43,460 nucleotides of DNA from Bacteroidota bacterium (GTDB taxonomy: Bacteria; Bacteroidota; Bacteroidia; Chitinophagales; Chitinophagaceae), in the NCBI GenBank assembly GCA_014190475.1, contig BJGL01000013.1, forward strand, positions 1-43,460. Direction: 5' to 3'. Shown here one piece after another: positions 1 through 9,905 of the stretch. The stretch's first letter is position 1, and every line of letters starts with the position of its first letter. The notes under the pieces are model-generated. The model had not been told where the DNA came from. It did not search any database and was given only the letters and a program-made list of their open reading frames with translations. The position numbers and the translations under genes were made by a program.

Positions 1-228
1 GATTCTCTTAAGCATAGTAATTTGGTTTTCGCTTGCAAAGAAAGGAAATATTCGCTTATAAATTTAGGTATTTATCCTGAAACTAGGCCCTGAAAAGTAA
101 TGTGTTAGGATAAGGTGGGGAACTTTTGAGGAATCTGCTTTTTTGGCTTAAAAAAACTGCAGGAAGTTTTTCTTGGAATTCAGGCGAAAAGGGCCAAGAA
201 AAATGTATAAAATACTGGTAATCAGCGT
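1..228. other. Gene-free stretch beyond the tamB 3' end
   Basis: No convincing open reading frame or RNA gene is visible here; the stretch is AT-rich and follows the tamB stop codon on the minus strand. Its one structured element is the perfect inverted repeat listed separately at 167-203. Whatever gene lies to the left starts outside the window. Confidence 0.5.
167..203. repeat. Perfect 10-bp inverted repeat downstream of tamB
   Basis: Arm TTTTTCTTGG (167-176) and its exact complement CCAAGAAAAA (194-203) flank a 17-nt spacer, 26 bp past the tamB stop. The U-run sits on the 5' side of the hairpin on either strand, so this is not a standard intrinsic terminator. It could be an mRNA 3'-end stabiliser, an operator, or chance. 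Confidence 0.45.
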
Positions 229-3200
229 TTAGTTTAGAGTCTTTTTCTTCTTTCTAAATAAATCGCCCAAACGGTCAAAATCTTTTTTGTAAGAAAGGCT
301 TCCGCCAGCCCTCCTGGATCGGACAGCTGCCGCATTGGTGGTTGCCGTTAAAAAATCAGCATTGGTTCGATAAAAGAAGGATACTCGGATGGTGCCACTG
401 GGGTTCACTAACCACTCCATGGTAACATCTGGAAGCAGTAAAATGCTCTGTTGAAGGTTAGAGGTTTGCGCTTGTCCAAGTGGGGCATCCATGCCTAAAC
501 CTGTTGAAATGGTAAAACGGTTATTGAAAAATGAACGTCCAATTGAAAAGTTTACATTGCTACCTAAAGAAAGCGTGTTTCCTGCGCTAGCTAATAAATT
601 ACGATTATAAAGTGAAGTATTTAAGTTGATCCGGTATTTATCACTTTTCAGTAGGTTATTAAAAAGCTTATTAATTTGATCGCTGACTACTGATAATAGG
701 ATGCCAGAGATTGTATTCACATTTACACCAGCGCCTGCCAAGGCTCCCCCTAATTCATTTGGCGCAAAACTGTTGAATACTATCAAGTAGGTCACCTGCC
801 TGTTGAGCTCGTTACTATTTTGTTGCAACTGTTTAAGAAGAAGCCCAAGCTCAGGACTAGTGTTGGCCACACTATTCGGCGGAAAGTCCAGATAAAAACT
901 AATAGTTGGTTTAAAAAGTTTATCACTTAATCTGGCCACCACATAAACATCACTTCTGGCATTACCAATATCGGAGGTAAGATTCAGTACACTGGCCAAG
1001 GGTCCAAAGCTAACACGCTCAGCACGGTACATCGCCTCAAAACGAATGGTGGCATCATAGGGATCTCCAGTCCATTCAATATAGTTGTCACCTCCTTTTC
1101 TGATCTCAAATGGTTTTTTAAAAAATGACTGAAAAGTAAAAAGGTAGTCTCCCTCCTCAATATCAAATCTTCCTCGAAGCGTGAGCGGCTCAGTTGTTCC
1201 TGAGCGAATTTTAAATGTTCCTGCACCATTTCCTTTTATCTCATCACCGGTTAGTTCATCTAGAATTACTTTCACTTCTACTAAGGGGTTGGCAGTTAGC
1301 TCAACATCATAGAGTATGTTGTCCCCGTTGTTTTTTTTCTTTTCCCCCTGCATATCTACTCCATACTTACGCTCTACCAAAAAATCGGCAATACCACTTT
1401 CGCGACTAACTCCGGGTGGTAATGTAAAATGGCTGCTGTCCTTATCTGAAGCAGTCACATTTAAGGTCATTACCATATCAGATTCTGGGCCCCTTAATTG
1501 AAGTAGTGCAGTTCCTTTTATATCTCCATAGAAAAGCGAATTGTCAGCAGCGGTAGTTCGTAACAGCTGTACCGGTTTATTTTCGCTGGTACCTCTTGAG
1601 CCGGGTTTCCTCGTGGAGATATCAAGATCGTAAAATAGATTATAGAAAGATTCGTGATCGATTCCACCGGTGAGGTAGATGGGGTTACCCGTGATTGTAT
1701 CGCGAAGTACTAAACCATCCAGATCGATCCTGGAGGTGGTAAGCTCCAAATCACGATCTTCAATCTTGTAATAACACTGTGTATAGTTGACACGCAATCC
1801 GGCCTGCGTCAACTTTCCTTTTCCAATAACACCAGGGCGATTCAAATCGCCAAGGATGGAAACATCGCCAGTCAAATAGCCGGTAATATCGGAAAACAGA
1901 TCGCCTAAAAATCTCTCTAGAATGGTAATAGGGTAGGAGCGTGCTTGTAGGTCAATTTTATTTTTTGCAAGAAGAGAGTCTTTAAAATAGAGTGAAAGAT
2001 CAAAACCGATAAACTCTTTTTCATTAGTGGTTTTACCCGTTGCTTTCAGCTCCTTCAGCTGATTATTATAGGTGAGCGAAGAACTGAGTTCGCCTATCGA
2101 ATCATTATCAAGTCTTAAAAGTTTGGTGTTGATATTTTCCGCTTTTATCTCTAGCGCATTCAGCGGATCGGTGAATAGAAAATCGCCACTGAGCAATCCT
2201 TCCAGTCGGTTATCGGGTAGAAGAAATGCCGAAAAATCGTTCAAGTTTACATTTTGAATACTCACCAGTAGGTTGTCTTTCCCTGATGGTTTTTTATCAA
2301 GTGTTTTAACGATAATTTCTTGTTCACCCTCCGCCAATTTTAAATATCCGCTCACCGGACGATTTTTTCGTAGTACTAATGTTCCGCCCTCACCCAGTGT
2401 CCATGATTTTCCATTGATGGTGAAATCGGAAGCTGTAAAGTCAATTTCAAATCCGTCGTTGTAATTTCTGATGATACTATTAAGATTAACACGCTGCCCT
2501 CTTTTGTCTGCAGCAGTAAGTATGGATACATTGGTGGCTGCATTTTTGCCATTAATTAGCAAGGTTACCGGGGGTAATTGTATGGTCTCATTTAACTGCA
2601 CGACACCCGCATAGGTACGGATGTAAAGTGAATCGCCGATACCACCCATGTCTACGGTTAAATTATCGGCTCCCATTTGTTGATAACGAAACTGGGGGAT
2701 GTTCATTGTAGCATTAAATCGTGCTGCATTATCATCAAATTCGCCTTGAAGTCTACTGTTGTTAAGCCCTGTCAAACCAGGAAGGAATAAGGGGAAGAAG
2801 GGATCAATTAATTGCGTAGTTATCTCAAAGCGAAATTGATTGTTTTTGCTCATGTAATTCGGACGCGGGAAAAAGGAGGGGTAGTGTCGATGTAAGATGG
2901 ATTGCGCCAATGAAGGAAATTCTTCTACCTTGAAACGCCCATCAATCCAGGCTTGCAGTTCATTTGTGTTCAGTTCAATTCTTTTATTGCCGTTTTGGTT
3001 GCGTGCTACAATTTGTAAGGAGTCAATGGGTAAAAGATCTTCATCATGTAACAGTGTAATTGCACGAAGTGTTACATCTCCTTCGAGATCGGTAAGCGTA
3101 TTGCCACTTAAGTTTGCATCTATACTCCCTCTGAATTGAATGGGTAGATCAGTAATTCGAAGGCTTTTAAAATCTGCTTTCTCTATTTGCCCAGACAGCT

Positions 3201-4995
3201 GATACGTTGGCTTTTTGTTTTCCCAATTGATGCGGGCTACCAGGTTGCCTGTTTTTAAGTTTTCATTGTCTATTGAAGTGCGTAGTTCAATTTGGTCTTG
3301 ATTGAGTTGCGCCAGTAATGCAATATTGTTCAGGGGCTTACCATTGTAAGTCAGTGAACTAATTAAAGCCCTTGCGGTGGCAGTTGTATTTTTTTCTCCG
3401 ATTCCTGTTCCGTTTAGCTGAATGGAAATTGATAAAGTTTCCAAGGCAGGCATGCCCACTAATTTTCCCAAAGAAAACTGATCCAGACTTAAACTCCCCG
3501 CATATTGTAGTGGTGAATTGGGAAGGTAGGTAAGACGGAGTTGACTTTTTAGCTGCCCCAGTCCTGTAGCAGCTACTCCGTTTATTTGCGAGGACGTGTT
3601 AGTGCCTTCTATCGTTCCATTGAAGCGTACGTATTTTAATGATTCCAGGGTGGATTTCAGCGAGGGTTGTGTAATAGACAACCAGCTACTGACATCCTTT
3701 CCCATAATTTGACTGCGTTTGAGCTGTAAGGAGTACCCAAAAGTATTCTTATTTAGTATGCCCTTTGCAGTGAGCGTTCCTTGTAGGTAGGAATCAGCGG
3801 TGGTTTGTAATGCTAGTTGCTGAATAGTCCATTCATTCAACGTGCCTTTCAACATTCCAGCCACTTGCAGCACACCACGCTTGCCCCGAAGTGCTGGAAT
3901 AAAAAATGAAAGATCCTCCGAACTAATGATTGATTGATTGATTTGGGCGTTTATAAAAATACGATTCCCAAAATCTTGCAAGTCGCTAAGTTTCTCAAAG
4001 GAAAGTTCTAGTTGATCTTGAATAGTACTTTGATTAGTGACTAGCTTGAACTGTTTCAGCGATAAATTGCGAGGGGAGAGTAAAAAGTTTCCGCTTAAAC
4101 TCCGTATAGAAAAACCACTTTTTTCAGCAGCACTAATTTTTAGTTTACTCTGAAGGGTATCACCTGTCATTAAAGAATTACTGAGTGTAGCCTGAATACC
4201 CTTGATGTGGATATGGTTTTTATCAAACCCGTTTTTAGCAAGAGGGGCCGTATTGTCGAAACCAAAACTTCCATCTAGAATTTCTAAAGCTTGTACAAAG
4301 AATCGTTTTCCATCTAACTCCCAGCCAGGTTTCATGGAATATCGAGAGAATGGAGTTGGCGGTCTTTTTCCGGGAAACGCACGAATTTTCACAGCAGGAT
4401 GAAGCAGGGATAGTTTATTAACTTCAAAATTTCCATCTTCCAATGAAAAAGGGCTGGCCTCTAGTACTAGATTTTTCACCGAAGCTGTAATGCTTTGTCC
4501 ATTCCAACTATCTGTTTGTAGAAATTCTACTTCTTGCAGCGTGATTGTTTTTAGATGCAGTTGCAAATTTGATTGCGCCGGCTTCTTATTTTTTGAGGAA
4601 CTTGTTTTGAAAAATTGCAAAAGAAAAGCATGCTGCCAATTACTATCGGACCGCTGTAAGTGGATTTTTATTCCAGCGGCTGCAATATTTTCAATTACGG
4701 TACTGTCCTCCCATCCCGGGATGCCCTTCAGCTGCAGCTCAATTTTTTTTACTTGGAGTAAGGAATTGCCCTGCTGGTCCTCCACATATAAGCCCTCCAC
4801 AGAAAATCGGTTAAAGAAGTGGAAGCGCAGCCGCTTGATTTCAACTTTGGTATCCAGCGTGTTGGACAGGTAGGCAGAAACAAATCCTGAGATTTTATCC
4901 TGAACCACAGGCAATTGAAACGTGATGTAAAAGAGGGTCAGGAGAATAAGCACAAAAAGAAGTACCCCTCGTAGTATGGTAAAAGCTTTTTTCAA
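229..4995 (-). CDS. tamB: TamB / DUF490 translocation and assembly module protein
   Basis: A very large (about 1588 aa) inner-membrane-anchored periplasmic protein of the TamB/AsmA-like superfamily. These form a long hydrophobic beta groove spanning the periplasm and move phospholipid or help assemble outer-membrane proteins. One N-terminal membrane anchor (MKK-type start, then a leucine-rich helix) precedes more than 1000 residues of beta-rich repeats; the C-terminal ~450 residues look like the DUF490 domain, ending in a basic tail (RKKKKTLN). No ATG is available: in-frame TTG codons lie at 5055, 5037 and 4995. I prefer 4995 because it gives a typical MKKAF anchor and lies 15 nt after a near-consensus -7 box (TAATTTTA, 5018-5011) with a TTG 16 bp further up. 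Its usual Bacteroidota partner, tamL, is 5.6 kb away rather than adjacent. Confidence 0.9.
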   Translation of the reverse strand: MKKAFTILRGVLLFVLILLTLFYITFQLPVVQDKISGFVSAYLSNTLDTKVEIKRLRFHFFNRFSVEGLYVEDQQGNSLLQVKKIELQLKGIPGWEDSTVIENIAAAGIKIHLQRSDSNWQHAFLLQFFKTSSSKNKKPAQSNLQLHLKTITLQEVEFLQTDSWNGQSITASVKNLVLEASPFSLEDGNFEVNKLSLLHPAVKIRAFPGKRPPTPFSRYSMKPGWELDGKRFFVQALEILDGSFGFDNTAPLAKNGFDKNHIHIKGIQATLSNSLMTGDTLQSKLKISAAEKSGFSIRSLSGNFLLSPRNLSLKQFKLVTNQSTIQDQLELSFEKLSDLQDFGNRIFINAQINQSIISSEDLSFFIPALRGKRGVLQVAGMLKGTLNEWTIQQLALQTTADSYLQGTLTAKGILNKNTFGYSLQLKRSQIMGKDVSSWLSITQPSLKSTLESLKYVRFNGTIEGTNTSSQINGVAATGLGQLKSQLRLTYLPNSPLQYAGSLSLDQFSLGKLVGMPALETLSISIQLNGTGIGEKNTTATARALISSLTYNGKPLNNIALLAQLNQDQIELRTSIDNENLKTGNLVARINWENKKPTYQLSGQIEKADFKSLRITDLPIQFRGSIDANLSGNTLTDLEGDVTLRAITLLHDEDLLPIDSLQIVARNQNGNKRIELNTNELQAWIDGRFKVEEFPSLAQSILHRHYPSFFPRPNYMSKNNQFRFEITTQLIDPFFPLFLPGLTGLNNSRLQGEFDDNAARFNATMNIPQFRYQQMGADNLTVDMGGIGDSLYIRTYAGVVQLNETIQLPPVTLLINGKNAATNVSILTAADKRGQRVNLNSIIRNYNDGFEIDFTASDFTINGKSWTLGEGGTLVLRKNRPVSGYLKLAEGEQEIIVKTLDKKPSGKDNLLVSIQNVNLNDFSAFLLPDNRLEGLLSGDFLFTDPLNALEIKAENINTKLLRLDNDSIGELSSSLTYNNQLKELKATGKTTNEKEFIGFDLSLYFKDSLLAKNKIDLQARSYPITILERFLGDLFSDITGYLTGDVSILGDLNRPGVIGKGKLTQAGLRVNYTQCYYKIEDRDLELTTSRIDLDGLVLRDTITGNPIYLTGGIDHESFYNLFYDLDISTRKPGSRGTSENKPVQLLRTTAADNSLFYGDIKGTALLQLRGPESDMVMTLNVTASDKDSSHFTLPPGVSRESGIADFLVERKYGVDMQGEKKKNNGDNILYDVELTANPLVEVKVILDELTGDEIKGNGAGTFKIRSGTTEPLTLRGRFDIEEGDYLFTFQSFFKKPFEIRKGGDNYIEWTGDPYDATIRFEAMYRAERVSFGPLASVLNLTSDIGNARSDVYVVARLSDKLFKPTISFYLDFPPNSVANTSPELGLLLKQLQQNSNELNRQVTYLIVFNSFAPNELGGALAGAGVNVNTISGILLSVVSDQINKLFNNLLKSDKYRINLNTSLYNRNLLASAGNTLSLGSNVNFSIGRSFFNNRFTISTGLGMDAPLGQAQTSNLQQSILLLPDVTMEWLVNPSGTIRVSFFYRTNADFLTATTNAAAVRSRRAGGSLSYKKDFDRLGDLFRKKKKTLN

Positions 4996-5010
4996 AAAAA
5001 ATCTTGTGTG

Positions 5011-5037
5011 TAAAATTAGGAAAAGGCCTTCGGACAA
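5011..5037 (-). promoter_or_regulatory. Candidate tamB promoter (-33 TTG / -7 TAATTTTA)
   Basis: Reading the minus strand, TTG (5037-5035) is followed after 16 bp by TAATTTTA (5018-5011), which matches 7 of the 8 positions of the Bacteroidota TAnnTTTG box. It lies 15 nt before the preferred TTG start at 4995 and inside the longer possible open frame, which argues against the longer starts. Confidence 0.4.
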
Positions 5038-5064
5038 ATGGTTAATATTGTACAAAACAAAATC

Positions 5065-6111
5065 ATGCGTATTACAGGTTTATTCTTTTTGATTTTCATT
5101 GGCAATTTGATGGGGTCGACTATCACAGCACAAGATCGGTACGTGTTGGTGATTCATGGCGGCGCCGGTACAATCCTGAGGAGCCAAAGTACACCCGAGC
5201 AAGAAAAAAGATATAAAGAGTCATTGGAACAGGCCCTCCTGGCCGGCCAATTGATTTTGCAAAACGGGGGCAAGGCGTTAGATGCCGTGGAAGCAGCTGT
5301 TCGTGTACTGGAAGACAATCCACTCTTCAATGCAGGAAAGGGTGCTGTATTCACTAACCAAGGAAAAAATGAATTAGATGCCGCTATAATGGATGGACGC
5401 AATTTAGCAGCAGGTGCCATTGCTGGAGTAACCACCATTCGTAATCCCATTACCGCTGCCCGTGCCGTGATGGAAAAGAGTGAACATGTTATGTTGAGCG
5501 GTATCGGGGCAGAACAGTTTGCGAAAGAGAAGGGAATTGAGTTGGTGGACCCTTCCTATTTTCATACGCCCCAGCGATGGCGTTCGCTGGAGAGGGCCCG
5601 ACAAAGAGATTCCCTCGAGCGTTTGAAAAAATCAATCGAGCCTGTTGCAATCGAGGAGGCCCTGGAACGTAGAAAAGAAAAGTACGGTACAGTTGGTGCA
5701 GTGGCATTGGATAAACACGGTAATCTTGCAGCTGCGACCAGCACAGGGGGTATGACCAATAAAAAGTGGGGAAGAATCGGAGACGCGCCGCTTATAGGTG
5801 CCGGTACTTATGCAAATAATGCATCGGCTGCCATTAGTTGTACAGGTTGGGGCGAATTTTTTATACGCCTAGTAATGGCAAAGTCAATTTGTGATCAACT
5901 GGAATATGGGGGTAAATCGTTGCAAGAGGCTGCCAACCTAATGGTGCTCAAGAAGCTTCCCGAGTTGGGTGGTGATGGAGGTTTAATAGCCGTGGATAAG
6001 AACGGAAACATTGCAATGCCTTTTTGCACGGAGGGAATGTATAGGGGATATATCCGGCAAGATAGTTCCAATGGACCCGTAAAGAAAGAGGTTGCCTTGT
6101 TTAAGGACTGA
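5065..6111 (+). CDS. iaaA: Isoaspartyl peptidase / L-asparaginase (Ntn hydrolase)
   Basis: Plant-type asparaginase, 348 aa, made as a precursor that cleaves itself in front of a threonine which then becomes the nucleophile. It removes isoaspartyl residues from dipeptides and hydrolyses asparagine. The cleavage motif GTVGAVALD is present (Thr209 catalytic), followed by STGGMTNK and the substrate-loop pattern GDAPLIGAGTYANN. The first ~22 residues form a signal peptide ending near TAQ, so it is probably periplasmic. An upstream TTG-type frame exists, but ATG at 5065 gives the clean signal peptide. It is divergent from tamB and its stop abuts the stop of the opposite OMP gene at 6112. Confidence 0.93.
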   Translation: MRITGLFFLIFIGNLMGSTITAQDRYVLVIHGGAGTILRSQSTPEQEKRYKESLEQALLAGQLILQNGGKALDAVEAAVRVLEDNPLFNAGKGAVFTNQGKNELDAAIMDGRNLAAGAIAGVTTIRNPITAARAVMEKSEHVMLSGIGAEQFAKEKGIELVDPSYFHTPQRWRSLERARQRDSLERLKKSIEPVAIEEALERRKEKYGTVGAVALDKHGNLAAATSTGGMTNKKWGRIGDAPLIGAGTYANNASAAISCTGWGEFFIRLVMAKSICDQLEYGGKSLQEAANLMVLKKLPELGGDGGLIAVDKNGNIAMPFCTEGMYRGYIRQDSSNGPVKKEVALFKD

Positions 6112-7641
6112 TTAGAATTTTACACCCAGCGTCAAAACGATACGAGTGCCTCGCTGTTGCAATTGTGCTAAGTCAAATGCTTGCCTAGAAAGTCGGTAAG
6201 GAGCGTGTATGTCTTTTCCCAAAGTTCTTATATAGGCAAGATCAATGAAGTAGCCTTTATCTCTGTATCCGACACCGCCTGAATATTGGAAACGATTTCC
6301 TTCCTCTCCTCTTAAATTGTGATATGGATTTCCCAGGTAAGCCATTCCTGCTCTGGCCATCCAAGTCGTGAATTTTAGTTCGCCACCCATTCTCACGTTA
6401 AATGCGCCCCGGTAGGCTGCATCAATTACTGTATTCAGATTTTTATAATAAGTTTTTTCGTCTTCTGCATTTAATAAGGATGGATCTGCTTTAAAGGATG
6501 CAGACGGATAATTGACCCACTCAACATCGGCAGTAATAAATCCTTTTTGTTTTGAGACATCCTCTACTTCACGAATCACAAATGATAAACCAGCCATCAT
6601 TCGTAGCGGTGTGAAATGCAGATAACTGTATTCTGCAGGCTCTCCATTCGTGAATTCTTTGGAGGATTGAGTTAGTACTCCTTTATAATTTTCAGTGTCA
6701 GTAGTAATAGTAGCACTATAGCGGTCGGTAAGTCGAAGAAAAGTGGGGCTATGAATACTCAGGCCAAATCGCCATTGGGGTACTGGGCGATAAATAAAAC
6801 CCATTTTTATATTCAATCCACTTCCGCTGGTCTGTAGTGATTCCTGGTAGGTAGCGTAATTGAAATTATTGATGGTGTTTGTTGCATCTGCTTCAGTAAA
6901 CGTAGTAGTTCGCTCAAATTGTAAAAAAGGAATACCTAACGTCAATCCATAAAAAAACTTTTCTTTTCTAGAGCCTGCCACCGCAATAGCTAATTCGGAT
7001 AATCCCCCCTTACTTGTAATTTCATTTTCTTGTAACAATCCGCTTCGAAACGGAGCGCGCGTTTGGTAGTTGAAATTGCCATTGGTACCCCCGCCCACGG
7101 TATCAATCCAATACGTATTGAATGCAAGACTGCTTCCAAATGGGTATTTGCTAGCCACCAAATTGGCATCGCCAATACCTGCAATTTCCTCCAAAAATTT
7201 TTGGGAATAAGAAGTGGTAGTATTTAAACCTCGGTACAAAAGGTTATTTCCAAACCAAGCGGTACGATTCAATGCTATTGCAACTGCAGCAGAGCCTTTT
7301 TTATTATCGGTGGGTGAAGCAGCAACAAACCCAGTTAGTCCAAGCCCAAGTGCAGCGCGCTTGGCGGCGGTACTTGTGTTTTTGTAGATAGCACTATTTC
7401 GAAGTTGACTATACGTGGGGGTAAATACAAAATCACCACTGCGGTAAAACGCAAGTCCCGCCGGGTTGATAAACGTAGCCGTAAGGTCACCACCCAAAGA
7501 AACCATGGCACCACCAATGGCTTGTTGTCGAGCCGTGCCCGTTGGATCTGACCATGCCATACGCAACATATCGGCGGGTTCCTGGGCAATCGATGTCTTC
7601 AGCAAAAGCAGCAATAAAAAAGCAAGCGTTAGTTTTCGCAT
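6112..7641 (-). CDS. FadL/OMPP1-like outer membrane beta-barrel protein
   Basis: A 509-aa exported protein with signal peptide MRKLTLAFLLLLLLKTSIAQ. The start of the mature part (DPTGTARQQAIGGAMVSLGG, then FINPAGLAFY) is typical of the FadL/OMPP1 (PF03349)-like barrels common in Bacteroidota, in which an NPA-type loop lies in the N-terminal hatch. The rest alternates aromatic and polar residues and ends in a C-terminal Phe (TLGVKF), as expected for a strand recognised by the BAM complex. FadL relatives let hydrophobic small molecules across the outer membrane; the substrate here is unknown. It is the second gene of an operon with the lipoprotein gene 8 bp upstream. Confidence 0.75.
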   Translation of the reverse strand: MRKLTLAFLLLLLLKTSIAQEPADMLRMAWSDPTGTARQQAIGGAMVSLGGDLTATFINPAGLAFYRSGDFVFTPTYSQLRNSAIYKNTSTAAKRAALGLGLTGFVAASPTDNKKGSAAVAIALNRTAWFGNNLLYRGLNTTTSYSQKFLEEIAGIGDANLVASKYPFGSSLAFNTYWIDTVGGGTNGNFNYQTRAPFRSGLLQENEITSKGGLSELAIAVAGSRKEKFFYGLTLGIPFLQFERTTTFTEADATNTINNFNYATYQESLQTSGSGLNIKMGFIYRPVPQWRFGLSIHSPTFLRLTDRYSATITTDTENYKGVLTQSSKEFTNGEPAEYSYLHFTPLRMMAGLSFVIREVEDVSKQKGFITADVEWVNYPSASFKADPSLLNAEDEKTYYKNLNTVIDAAYRGAFNVRMGGELKFTTWMARAGMAYLGNPYHNLRGEEGNRFQYSGGVGYRDKGYFIDLAYIRTLGKDIHAPYRLSRQAFDLAQLQQRGTRIVLTLGVKF

Positions 7642-7649
7642 AGCGGCGA

Positions 7650-8315
7650 TTAAAATCTTCTTACAGGGGCACTACTTCCTTGCGAGGAACCAGCAGAACT
7701 GGAAGGGGAAGAGGAGGAGGACGAATTGTTGGATGGAGCGCTAACACCAAATGCCTCTCGGAGTGCATTGCCCCGGTTAGGGACATTGCTGATTTTCCCC
7801 GCATTGATATTGACAAGCGGGCTCACGGCATAGGAACCTGTCTGTGCTCGCACAGTTTTTAGATTAATAGGCAATTGCTGATAGCTTCCAAGATCAAATG
7901 TTCTTGGTTTTGTGTAGAGTTGTTTTACTACAGTGGGTTGGCCCAGTCCAATAAAATAGTAAGGTGTATTGAGATAATAGGGGTTGTAATAATGATTCCA
8001 GGAAATAAACGGGTTGAATGCTGGTGTGTAATAGGAGTTAAAACCAAGCGTCCATCTTTCGTATGCATACCAGGTGTTTAGTTCGTCCCAGCGATACCGG
8101 TCGCGCACCCGCATCCGAAGATACCGGTCTTCATAATCTTCTTCAACCGTGCGATACCGCCGTGTTTCCTGGCGTTGCATAACCAAATATTCGTCCTCGG
8201 GACGCGCAGGGGAATAATACACATCGTCAGGTGTTTGCCCGGTACGGTAAATAGTGGTGCAACCAGCAAGGAGAACCACCGAAACAAGCAAGAGGGTTGG
8301 TAAAGTGGTTTTCAT
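7650..8315 (-). CDS. Tyr/Arg-rich lipoprotein of unknown function
   Basis: A 221-aa protein with a signal peptide and lipobox LLAGC (Cys19), so it is a predicted lipoprotein. The mature part begins with TTIYRTGQTPDDVYYSP, is very rich in Tyr, Arg and Asn (for example YYNPYYLNTPYYF) and ends in a low-complexity Ser/Pro/Gly tail. I recognise the style from other Bacteroidota envelope lipoproteins but no named family. It is first in an operon with the FadL-like porin, which suggests a shared envelope role. An imperfect -7 box (GATCTTTG, 8352-8345) lies upstream, without a well-spaced -33 element. Confidence 0.8.
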   Translation of the reverse strand: MKTTLPTLLLVSVVLLAGCTTIYRTGQTPDDVYYSPARPEDEYLVMQRQETRRYRTVEEDYEDRYLRMRVRDRYRWDELNTWYAYERWTLGFNSYYTPAFNPFISWNHYYNPYYLNTPYYFIGLGQPTVVKQLYTKPRTFDLGSYQQLPINLKTVRAQTGSYAVSPLVNINAGKISNVPNRGNALREAFGVSAPSNNSSSSSSPSSSAGSSQGSSAPVRRF

Positions 8316-8424
8316 AGTTGAAGTCGTTACTTTTGTGACCTACACAAAGATCGGCAATTAGATCCAAGACCTGATTGTCTGCTGTTAAAAAAAAGGTAAA
8401 GACGCATATCTTAATAGAAGTTAC

Positions 8425-9903
8425 ATGAGCAAAGCCATCACCTCCCGGGCACAGGATTATTCGCAGTGGTACAACGACCTTGTTCTAAAGGCAGAGTTAG
8501 CTGATTACTCAGCTGTACGAGGTTGTATGGTTATCAAACCTTATGGTTTTGCCTTGTGGGAAAACATGCGCGATGCACTCGATAAGATGTTTAAGGATAC
8601 CGGGCATGTCAATGCATATTTTCCTCTTTTTGTCCCTAAAAGTTTATTTGAAGCAGAGGAGAAGAATGCCGAAGGTTTTGCAAAAGAATGCGCTATTGTA
8701 ACACACTATCGGTTGAAAGCGGATCCCAATCATAAAGGAAAATTGATGGTGGACCCGGAAGCTAAATTGGAGGAAGAACTGGTGGTTCGTCCAACTAGTG
8801 AGGCTATCATTTGGAATACCTATAAAAACTGGATTCAGTCCTACCGCGATCTTCCCATTTTGGTGAATCAGTGGGCCAATGTGGTACGCTGGGAAATGCG
8901 AACGCGTTTGTTTTTGCGTACTGCAGAATTTTTATGGCAAGAAGGGCACACCGCGCATGCCACACGTGCTGAAGCCATTGAGGAAACCGAACGAATGTTG
9001 AATGTGTATGCTGACTTTGTTGAAAATTGGATGGCCGTTCCTGTGATCAAGGGAATAAAAACTCCCAATGAGCGATTTGCCGGGGCTGAAGAGACTTATT
9101 GTATAGAAGCACTCATGCAGGATGGCAAAGCATTACAGGCGGGCACTTCACATTTTTTGGGTCAAAATTTTGCTAAGGCTTTTGAGGTGAAATTTAGTGA
9201 TCGTGAAAATAAACTGGATTATGTCTGGGCTACAAGTTGGGGTGTGAGTACGCGCCTTATTGGAGCACTGGTTATGGCACACAGTGATGATGATGGATTG
9301 ATATTGCCTCCCCGCATAGCACCATTTCAAGTAGTGATTGTTCCAATCTATAAGGGCGAAGAACAGAAATCTGCAATTGACGAGAAAGTAAATAGCATCG
9401 TGAAAGCTTTAAAAGCTGCGGGCATACGCGTGAAGTATGATGATTCTGATCAGGCAAGACCTGGATGGAAGTTTGCAGAATACGAAATGAAAGGAGTGCC
9501 GCTCCGTATAGCCATTGGTGCCCGCGATCTTGAACAGGGTGTAGTAGAACTGGCGCGACGTGATACGAAGGAAAAACGAACTGTTTCTTTGGAGGGAATT
9601 GTAGATGTAATTCAGCTTGAGTTAACGGCTATACAGCAGCAGCTTCTGGATCGTGCCCGTGCATTTCGTGATGCACATATTACGCCGGTTAATTCTTGGG
9701 AAGAATTTGAAAACGTGTTGGATACTAAAACTGGATTTGTGGCGGCGCATTGGGATGGAACTTCAGAGACCGAGGAAGCGATCAAGGAAAAAACCAAAGC
9801 AACAATTCGTTGTATCCCGTTGAATAATCCCGAAGAAAAGGGGACTTGTGTTTTAACCGGAAAACCCTCTGCACAACGGGTACTTTTTGCAAGGGCTTAT
9901 TGA
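8425..9903 (+). CDS. proS: Prolyl-tRNA synthetase, eukaryote/archaea-like (type 3)
   Basis: Class II aminoacyl-tRNA synthetase (492 aa) that charges tRNA-Pro. Motif 2 ([10 protein letters not shown], then [20 protein letters not shown]) and motif 3 ([20 protein letters not shown]) are intact, followed by an HGTP anticodon-binding domain and the C-terminal domain ending in the conserved RAY. There is no bacterial INS editing domain between motifs 2 and 3, which marks the short eukaryote-like form, known from other Bacteroidota. Only two cysteines remain of the four-Cys zinc site seen in some relatives. truB starts 2 bp after its stop, so the two are probably co-transcribed. TACTTTTG at 8328-8335 is a possible -7 box, but no well-spaced -33 was found. 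Confidence 0.97.
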   Translation: MSKAITSRAQDYSQWYNDLVLKAELADYSAVRGCMVIKPYGFALWENMRDALDKMFKDTGHVNAYFPLFVPKSLFEAEEKNAEGFAKECAIVTHYRLKADPNHKGKLMVDPEAKLEEELVVRPTSEAIIWNTYKNWIQSYRDLPILVNQWANVVRWEMRTRLFLRTAEFLWQEGHTAHATRAEAIEETERMLNVYADFVENWMAVPVIKGIKTPNERFAGAEETYCIEALMQDGKALQAGTSHFLGQNFAKAFEVKFSDRENKLDYVWATSWGVSTRLIGALVMAHSDDDGLILPPRIAPFQVVIVPIYKGEEQKSAIDEKVNSIVKALKAAGIRVKYDDSDQARPGWKFAEYEMKGVPLRIAIGARDLEQGVVELARRDTKEKRTVSLEGIVDVIQLELTAIQQQLLDRARAFRDAHITPVNSWEEFENVLDTKTGFVAAHWDGTSETEEAIKEKTKATIRCIPLNNPEEKGTCVLTGKPSAQRVLFARAY

Positions 9904-9905
9904 TC

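Noticed and set aside
4490-4873. 127-codon open frame on the + strand inside tamB
   Set aside because: It is antisense to a well-supported large gene, has a Cys/Ser/Phe-rich composition typical of reversed coding DNA, and no family features or promoter.
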